Shown: positions 58,720 through 64,000 of the stretch, piece by piece
Layout of the letters: every line of letters starts with the position of its first letter
Numbering within the stretch: position 1 is the first letter of the stretch
NCBI RefSeq assembly: GCF_030150155.1
Contig: NZ_JASLGR010000040.1
Span: 1 to 64,000, forward strand
Origin: Nocardioides sp.
GTDB lineage: Bacteria; Actinomycetota; Actinomycetes; Propionibacteriales; Nocardioidaceae
Length of the DNA stretch: 64,000 nt
Direction: 5' to 3'
The notes under the pieces: generated by a model
Seen by the model: only the letters and a program-made list of their open reading frames with translations
The model's database searches: none
What the model was told of the DNA's origin: nothing
Made by a program: the position numbers and the translations under genes

Positions 58720-59664
58720 ATGACGACCGTCGGTGTCCTGATCGGTCCCGGGCGGCGACCGTTCGACATCGCCGTGGTGCGGGAGGTGTACGACGATCGC
58801 ACGGACCGTGGCCTCCCGCGCGTCGACCTGCGGCTCCTCGCCGCCGCGCCGCTGACCGACCTCGACGCCGTCCACACCCTGCGCCGCACCCACCCGCTCG
58901 ACACCGTCGGCGACCTGGACCTGCTGGTGGTCCCGGGCAGCGAGGACCCGCTGGCCGAGCCCGCCGCAGTCGATCTGGAGGCCGTCACCACCGCTGCCGC
59001 GTCCGGGGTGACCGTGGCCTCGCTGTGCACCGGCGCCTTCACCCTGGCCGCGGCCGGACTCCTCGACGGGCGCAGCGCCACCACGCACTGGCGCTTCGGC
59101 GCCGAGCTGGCCCGACGCCATCCGCTGATCGACGTACGGCCTCGGGATCTGTACTGCGGCGGCGACGGGGTCTGGACCTCGGCCGGAGTCACGGCCGGGA
59201 TCGACCTGCTGCTGCACCTGGTCCGCGAGGACTGGGGCGCGGCCGCCGCCGAGGTGGTCGCCCGCTCGATGGTGACGCCCGTCTTCCGACCCGGCTCGCA
59301 GGCGCAGTACGCCGACACCATCACGCCCACCACCGCGACGCCCACCGTGGAGCAGCTCCAGCTCACCGTGGCCGCCGACCTACGCCGCGACTGGAGGGTG
59401 AGCGACCTGGCGGCGCTGTGCTCGATGTCGCCGCGCACCTTCCACCGCTGGTTCGCCGACCACCTCGGGATCACCCCGATCGGCTGGCTCACCGACCTGC
59501 GCGTCCGGGAGGCGCAGCGGCTGCTGGAGCGGACCGACCTGAGCGTCAGGGAGGTCGCGGCGGCGGTGGGCTACGCGGGCGACGACCTGCTCCGCAAGCA
59601 CTTCAGCGCACGGCTGGGGACCACCCCGACAGGTCACCGGGCGGCGTTCCGGGCGCACGGCTGA
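58720..59664 (+). CDS. GlxA-type AraC regulator with DJ-1/PfpI domain
   Basis: The 314-aa protein has an N-terminal DJ-1/PfpI domain with the Cys in VASLCTGAFTLAAAG (about 106) and a C-terminal pair of AraC helix-turn-helices (WRVSDLAALCSMSPRTFHRW, DLSVREVAAAVGYAGDDLLR). It probably regulates the divergent cysteine hydrolase gene. It ends 17 nt from the convergent small membrane protein gene. Confidence 0.9.
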   Translation: MTTVGVLIGPGRRPFDIAVVREVYDDRTDRGLPRVDLRLLAAAPLTDLDAVHTLRRTHPLDTVGDLDLLVVPGSEDPLAEPAAVDLEAVTTAAASGVTVASLCTGAFTLAAAGLLDGRSATTHWRFGAELARRHPLIDVRPRDLYCGGDGVWTSAGVTAGIDLLLHLVREDWGAAAAEVVARSMVTPVFRPGSQAQYADTITPTTATPTVEQLQLTVAADLRRDWRVSDLAALCSMSPRTFHRWFADHLGITPIGWLTDLRVREAQRLLERTDLSVREVAAAVGYAGDDLLRKHFSARLGTTPTGHRAAFRAHG

Positions 59665-59681
59665 GCGCTGCGACACAACGG

Positions 59682-59849
59682 TCAGACCGGCGCGTCGGGG
59701 TCGATGTTGCGGGTCTCGCCACGCCGGTTGGCGCCACTGAACCAGTCGCTGAGGTAGACCTTCGGCAGCACCTTGAAGATCGCCAGGGTGACGTACAGGA
59801 CCGTGTTGACCGCGACGAACCCCGACAGCACGGTGATGAACCAGGTCAT
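59682..59849 (-). CDS. 55-aa membrane protein partner of the glycosyltransferase
   Basis: The peptide starts MTWFITVLSGFVAVNTVLYV with one transmembrane helix, followed by a short cytoplasmic tail (KVYLSDWFSGANRRGETRNI). The ATG overlaps the glycosyltransferase stop by 4 nt, so the two are coupled. It is too short for many gene callers. Its position suggests a helper subunit of the processive synthase. Confidence 0.7.
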   Translation of the reverse strand: MTWFITVLSGFVAVNTVLYVTLAIFKVLPKVYLSDWFSGANRRGETRNIDPDAPV

Positions 59850-61312
59850 CGAGCCTCCTCCCGGGTCGGGGCGGCCAGGTGGGTCCAGGCGGCCTCCTTG
59901 GCGCGGGCCAGGTCCCAGATCCCCTTGATGTGCACGAGGTTGAGGAACATCGCGTAGAACAGCTCGGGGAAGAGCGCGAGGGCGAGCAGGCGCGCGGCCC
60001 AGCCGCCCTTCCAGACGGTGACCACCCGTTCGATCACGAAGACACCGCCGACGCCCATCCAGAACGGGAACCAGACCCACGACGGGCTGGTCGCCACGAG
60101 CACGACCATCAGCAGCACGTAGCCGCCGAGGGCGAAGACGCCGTAGCCGATGCCGAGCTGCTGGGCCCAGTACCGCATCGTCGCCGGCCGCGGACCGTAG
60201 GCGCCGAGGTTCTCCAGGGCCCCGCGCTGCCAGCGCAGGCGCTGGTTCCACAGCGTCCTCCAGGTCGGCATCACCTCGGTGACGACGGTGCACTCGGCCG
60301 GGGAGATCATCAGCGCGCCGAGGCACTTCAGTGCGATGGTGAGCTCGTTGTCCTCGGTCAGCGCGATCACGTCGTAGACGTCCCCGGGCACGCCCGGCAG
60401 GACCGTGCCGCGGTGGGCGGCGACCTCGCGCAGCGCCCGGGCACGGAAGGCGGTGGCGGTGCCGGTCAGCACGAAGACCCGACCCCGGCGACGCTTGAGC
60501 TCGCGCTGGTAGCGCATGTACTCGTTGCGCTGAAACTGACCGCGCAGGCCGGCCCCGTCCTCGCCGTAGAAGAGGCCACCGACCGCCATCAGCGCCCGGT
60601 CGAGGGTCATCCGGCGCTTCACCCCGGCCAGGAAGCCGGGGTCGAGGGTGGTGTCGGCGTCCATCACCATCACCAGGTCGTTGTCCCCCAGACCGACCAG
60701 GACCTCGCGCAGCGCCTGGTTGAGCGCCCCGGCCTTCTTGTGCGTGTTGCCGCGGGTCTCGAACACCTCCGCGCCCTCGGCTCGGGCGATGTCGACAGTC
60801 GCGTCGGTGCAGTTGTCGGCCACCACGATCACCCGCTCGGGCGGGGGCTCCTGGCTGTGCAGGCTCCGCAGGGTGTCGGCCAGGCAGCCCTCCTCGTTGT
60901 GGGCCGGGATCAGCACCGTGACGGTGACCGGGCCGGCGTACACGCCGCGGGTGGCGTCCATGATGTGGCGCGGTGCCAACGGGAGCGCGACGTCGTCGAC
61001 GGCGCGTCGGGTCCGTGTGACGGTACGCCGCTCGACGACCGCGACACCGACGGCGAAGATCACCGCGAGGCCGATCGAGACCACCAGCAGCCACACGCCC
61101 GGACCCTGCAGGTCGTAGGTGACCTCCGGGCCGCCCGGCAGCCGACCGACCCGCAGGTGGTCGTGGTCCGGGGTCCGGGTCAGCGCCACCGCCGACCACA
61201 GCACCAGGGCTCCGAGGCCGGCTGCGGTCATCGTGCCGACGCCGACGAGCCGCTGCCTCAGCGGCATCCGTGACGTGCTGACGTGTGAGCCTCCCGAGTG
61301 CTCACCGCTCAT
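59846..61312 (-). CDS. processive GT2 glycosyltransferase (PgaC/cellulose-synthase-like)
   Basis: The 488-aa membrane enzyme has two N-terminal helices, a GT-A domain with VLIPAHNEEG, VVADNCTD, MDADTT (DxD), ALTEDNELT (TED) and QRLRWQRGALEN (Q-x2-R-W), and at least three C-terminal helices. That motif set marks processive beta-glycan synthases such as poly-N-acetylglucosamine, hyaluronan or cellulose types. Neighbouring modification genes are absent. A surface polysaccharide is the likely product; the sugar is not predictable. Confidence 0.9.
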   Translation of the reverse strand: MSGEHSGGSHVSTSRMPLRQRLVGVGTMTAAGLGALVLWSAVALTRTPDHDHLRVGRLPGGPEVTYDLQGPGVWLLVVSIGLAVIFAVGVAVVERRTVTRTRRAVDDVALPLAPRHIMDATRGVYAGPVTVTVLIPAHNEEGCLADTLRSLHSQEPPPERVIVVADNCTDATVDIARAEGAEVFETRGNTHKKAGALNQALREVLVGLGDNDLVMVMDADTTLDPGFLAGVKRRMTLDRALMAVGGLFYGEDGAGLRGQFQRNEYMRYQRELKRRRGRVFVLTGTATAFRARALREVAAHRGTVLPGVPGDVYDVIALTEDNELTIALKCLGALMISPAECTVVTEVMPTWRTLWNQRLRWQRGALENLGAYGPRPATMRYWAQQLGIGYGVFALGGYVLLMVVLVATSPSWVWFPFWMGVGGVFVIERVVTVWKGGWAARLLALALFPELFYAMFLNLVHIKGIWDLARAKEAAWTHLAAPTREEAR

Positions 61313-61435
61313 CAGTTCTCAGTCTCCCAGCGGCCGTGCATACCCATCACCTTCTGTGCGACACCGACATTGTCACCATTCATTTACCCACCACGTCGGC
61401 AGACCTCACCTCCGAGCAAGGAAATCTCGGTGCCC

Positions 61436-62665
61436 TCAGACGAAGGGGGCGCGCTCACGTCGTACCGACGGACGCACGAAGGTGAAGATCTGGACCAGCC
61501 CGATCGCTGCTCCGGCGAGCATGATCGTTGCCATCACTGTGCCAGGGCTGCCAAACCGCGAGCCGAGGGTCGGGATGACCGCACCGGCGATCTGCTGGGT
61601 GGCCCCGAGCAGGGCTGCCGCGGTGCCGGCGGCGGCACCGAACGGCATCATCGCCAGTGCCATGTTGTTCGGTCCCGAGGGCGTGTAGAGCGCCAGCGTG
61701 ATCATGATCGCGATCACGACCAGGGGCAGCGGGGCGTGCGCGAGGACCGCGATGGTGAGGAGCAGCGCACCAGTGAAGTAGCCGCTCACGCTGCCGGTGA
61801 GCATGTTCAGCGCACCCCAACGCGGCCCGACCCGGATGTTGACGATGTGGGCACCGAACATGCAGGCCGCCGCGAGCGCGAAGAGCAGGGAGTAGGCCTG
61901 CGCGCTGACGCCGTACTCGTTCTGCAGGAAGAGCGAGCTGAGCGTGAGGTAGCTCAGCAGTACGGCGCCCTGGCACAGGCTCATCACCAGGTGCTGGCCG
62001 AAGCCGGGGTGGACCAGTACGCGCCGCATCAGGGCGATCTGACCGCCGCTGGGGCGCCGCTGGTCGGGTGGCAGGGACTCCTTGAAGAGCAGCAGCGCGA
62101 GCACGAAGACCAGCGCCACCACGATGGTGAACGCCCAGAACAGGCCGCGCCAGGAGGTGAAGCGCAGCACCTGGCCGCCGAGCAGGGGCGCGATGATCGG
62201 GGCGAGGATCGTGACCATGCCGAGCCGGGAGTAGAGGCCGGCGGCGCCGGATCCCTGGGCGATGTCACGCACCGAGGCCCGAGCGACCACGACCCCGCCG
62301 GCGCCGAAGACGCCCTGCAGGAAGCGGCCGAGCAGCAGCACCTCGATGGTCGGCGCGAGCGCGCAGACGATCCCGGCGATCAGGAAGAGCCCGATGCACA
62401 CCAGCAGCGGGCGACGCCGCCCGAGCCGGTCGCTGAGCCCGCCGACCAGCAGCTGTCCGATCGCGAAGCCGGCGAAGCAGACCGTGACGGTCGCGGCCGA
62501 GGCCATCTCCGAGGCGTGCAGTGAGTCGGTGATCTCCGGCAGCGCCGGCAGCGGCATGTCCGAGGCCAGGGGCCCCATCGCGCTGAAGAGCCCGAGGGTG
62601 AGCGTCGTACGCAGTCCCACCTTCGGCTCCGGGGAGGCCGTGGGGGCCGGGTCGGTGGTGGTCAC
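61436..62665 (-). CDS. Bcr/CflA-type MFS multidrug transporter
   Basis: The 409-aa, 12-helix protein has LGLFSAMGPLASDMPLPALP in helix 1, GGLSDRLGRRRPLLVCIGLF and FLQGVFGAGGVVVARASVRD, the Bcr/CflA hallmarks. The GTG at 62665 is preceded by GGGAGGC, which supports it over an ATG 36 nt upstream. A drug or short peptide efflux role is usual. Confidence 0.88.
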   Translation of the reverse strand: MTTTDPAPTASPEPKVGLRTTLTLGLFSAMGPLASDMPLPALPEITDSLHASEMASAATVTVCFAGFAIGQLLVGGLSDRLGRRRPLLVCIGLFLIAGIVCALAPTIEVLLLGRFLQGVFGAGGVVVARASVRDIAQGSGAAGLYSRLGMVTILAPIIAPLLGGQVLRFTSWRGLFWAFTIVVALVFVLALLLFKESLPPDQRRPSGGQIALMRRVLVHPGFGQHLVMSLCQGAVLLSYLTLSSLFLQNEYGVSAQAYSLLFALAAACMFGAHIVNIRVGPRWGALNMLTGSVSGYFTGALLLTIAVLAHAPLPLVVIAIMITLALYTPSGPNNMALAMMPFGAAAGTAAALLGATQQIAGAVIPTLGSRFGSPGTVMATIMLAGAAIGLVQIFTFVRPSVRRERAPFV

Positions 62666-62782
62666 AGCGCCTCCCTTTCGTCCGCCCCACCTTATTGGCA
62701 CACAGTGCCGCTGTGGCGGGTGGGTGAGGACGTACGCCGGCGGCCAGCCGGCTCTGGGCGGTGCGGTGATCGGCGTACCGGG

Positions 62783-63598
62783 TCAGTGACGGGCCAGGAG
62801 CTCGAGCGCATCGGCCGAGGCGCCCGACTCGGCGTGGTACATCACCATCCGCTGACTGGTCTCGGGCAGCAGCATCGCCTCATACGTGAGGTCGAGGCGT
62901 CCGACCAGCGGATGGCGGAACTGCTTCACCCCGTAACCGCAGTCGTAGACCGGGTGCCCCGCCCAGATCTCGGCGAACCAGTCGCTGCGCTGCACCAGCT
63001 CGCCGACCAGGTGGCTCAACCGTGCGTCGTCGGGGAAGAGGCCCGAGGAGTAGCGCAGGAACCCGGCGTGGGCCTCCGCCATCGCCTGCGGGTCCACGAA
63101 CCGGGCAGCGCCTCCGCCGAGGAAGAAGAGCCGGCTCTGGTTGGGCCGCTGGACCGTGCAGTCGGGGCTGTCGAAGGGGAGGTCGTCGGCCAGGAGTAGG
63201 TGGCCGAGCCGGTTCCACGCCAGGACGTCATTGGCGTGGTCGACGATCATCGCCGGGCCCGGCGCCGCCTGCACCAGCGCCACCGCGGAGGGCCGGGCGC
63301 GCGAGGTGGTCGAGCGCGAGACGTCGGCCACGGGACGGGCGAGGCGGCGCAGGTGCGCATGCTCCTCCGGGCTGAGCTGGAGCGCCCGGGCGAGGGCGTC
63401 GATCACCGAGTCCGAGGCGTTGTGCTGCTCGGACTGCTCCAGCCGGGTGTAGTAGGTCGGACTCATCCCGGCGAGCATCGCCAGCTCCTCACGCCGCAGC
63501 CCGGGCACCCGACGCGGGCCGTACGAGACCACTCCGGCGGCCTCCGGACTGATCGCGGCACGCCTGCTGCGGAGGAAGTCACCGAGCTCCGTCGTCAT
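62783..63598 (-). CDS. XRE-type regulator with MmyB-like ligand domain
   Basis: The 271-aa protein has a helix-turn-helix (LGDFLRSRRAAISPEAAGVV, RREELAMLAGMSPTYYTRLE) and a C-terminal MmyB PAS-like domain (PAMIVDHANDVLAWNRLGHL). Such regulators bind fatty acids or small ligands. It is divergent from an MFS gene, and paired palindromes lie between them. Confidence 0.9.
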   Translation of the reverse strand: MTTELGDFLRSRRAAISPEAAGVVSYGPRRVPGLRREELAMLAGMSPTYYTRLEQSEQHNASDSVIDALARALQLSPEEHAHLRRLARPVADVSRSTTSRARPSAVALVQAAPGPAMIVDHANDVLAWNRLGHLLLADDLPFDSPDCTVQRPNQSRLFFLGGGAARFVDPQAMAEAHAGFLRYSSGLFPDDARLSHLVGELVQRSDWFAEIWAGHPVYDCGYGVKQFRHPLVGRLDLTYEAMLLPETSQRMVMYHAESGASADALELLARH

Positions 63599-63632
63599 GG
63601 CGCCATCGTGCCTCCGGCAGGCAGGCGACGCT

Positions 63633-63675
63633 ATCCCTGGGCCTGTCCCTGGCAGGGGTAGGCGCCACCAGGGAT
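63633..63675. promoter_or_regulatory. operator candidates between xre and MFS genes
   Basis: ATCCCTGG (63633-63640) and CCAGGGAT (63668-63675) form an 8-bp inverted repeat around CCCTG-G-CAGGG (63647-63657). Probable binding sites of the XRE regulator. Confidence 0.5.
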
Positions 63676-63725
63676 GGCAGCGCAGGGGGCTCGCTGGTGC
63701 CGTCGCGGCGGCCGAGCCTGGAGGC

Positions 63726-64000
63726 ATGACCTCCACCACTTCGCAGGCCGGAGCCGTTCAGCACGACGGCGGCGCCAGCGGCCGCCCGCACGACAGCGCC
63801 CGGATGACCCGCAGCCAACTGCTCGTCCTGATCCTCCTCCTCACCTCCCAGTTCACCCTCTGCGTCGACTTCTCGATCCTGAACGTGGCGCTACCGGCCG
63901 TCGGTCAGGGGCTGGGCTTCACTGACGCCAACGTGCAGTGGATCGCCACCTCGTTCGCGCTGTGCGCTGCAGGATTCACGCTCCTGTTCGGCCGGATCGG
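63726..64000 (+). CDS. MFS transporter, DHA2-like, N-terminal part
   Basis: The gene runs off the right edge after 91 codons. The visible part has a 29-residue polar N-terminus, helix 1 (QLLVLILLLTSQFTLCVDFS, then ILNVALPAVGQGL) and helix 2 up to LLFGRI. LNVALP and the FGRI motif suit an EmrB/QacA-type pump. It is divergent from the XRE regulator that probably controls it. Confidence 0.8.
   Translation, partial: MTSTTSQAGAVQHDGGASGRPHDSARMTRSQLLVLILLLTSQFTLCVDFSILNVALPAVGQGLGFTDANVQWIATSFALCAAGFTLLFGRI

Overview
The window is high-GC DNA from an actinobacterium, most likely Nocardioides or a close relative in the Propionibacteriales. This rests on codon use, a DUF222/HNH (13E12-type) endonuclease, a mycothiol-dependent maleylpyruvate isomerase, a probable F420-dependent LLM oxidoreductase, class I P450 chains and many genes whose start codon lies 6 nt after a TANNNT -10 box (leaderless mRNAs). 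No rRNA, tRNA, CRISPR array, prophage or transposase was seen. No gene-free stretch exceeds about 300 bases. The larger gaps (6568-6806, 8604-8813, 16666-16891, 28847-29111, 39145-39358) are described as features where they hold something.

Region by region. 1-10 kb: the end of an HNH endonuclease, a large hairpin element, a CaiB-type CoA-transferase/racemase, a divergent GH1 glycosidase, a pirin, a LuxR regulator, succinate-semialdehyde dehydrogenase, a 6C-like small RNA, a DEAD-box RNA helicase, a 39-aa ORF and a YceI protein. 10-19 kb: an MFS exporter, an ECF42-type sigma factor with two DGPF/YciI genes, a TetR plus 3-hydroxyacyl-CoA dehydrogenase, an M3 peptidase, an array of 22-bp repeats and a tetR-psuK-psuG pseudouridine operon. 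19-29 kb: an MFS pump, a cupin, a TetR divergent from a sterol-desaturase-like hydroxylase, another MFS, a P450 divergent from an LLM oxidoreductase, a PaiB protein and a secreted lytic transglycosylase.

29.1-35.8 kb is a tight catabolic operon: two phosphotriesterase-like proteins (the first without most metal ligands, the second intact), an FAD monooxygenase, an HSL-type esterase, an MBL hydrolase and a CocE/NonD hydrolase. It suggests stepwise opening of an ester- or lactone-bearing compound; the substrate is not evident. Beyond it lie an Asp/Glu racemase-like gene with its own 22-bp repeats, a VapBC module, and MFS genes each paired with a divergent TetR or MarR regulator. 42-47 kb carries 23-bp repeats before a DUF4143 ATPase, a LysR regulator and a RES-type toxin with its antitoxin.

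46.5-54 kb holds a P450-ferredoxin-ferredoxin reductase operon, an IclR regulator and a complete 3-hydroxybenzoate/gentisate operon running to fumarate and pyruvate. 54-64 kb holds a RibD/DHFR-like reductase, a MatB-like acyl-CoA synthetase, small enzymes, an isochorismatase-like hydrolase divergent from a GlxA regulator, a processive GT2 synthase with a 55-aa membrane partner, a Bcr/CflA pump, and an XRE regulator divergent from an MFS gene cut by the window edge. Seven MFS transporters and about a dozen local regulators mark this as accessory, catabolism-oriented chromosome.
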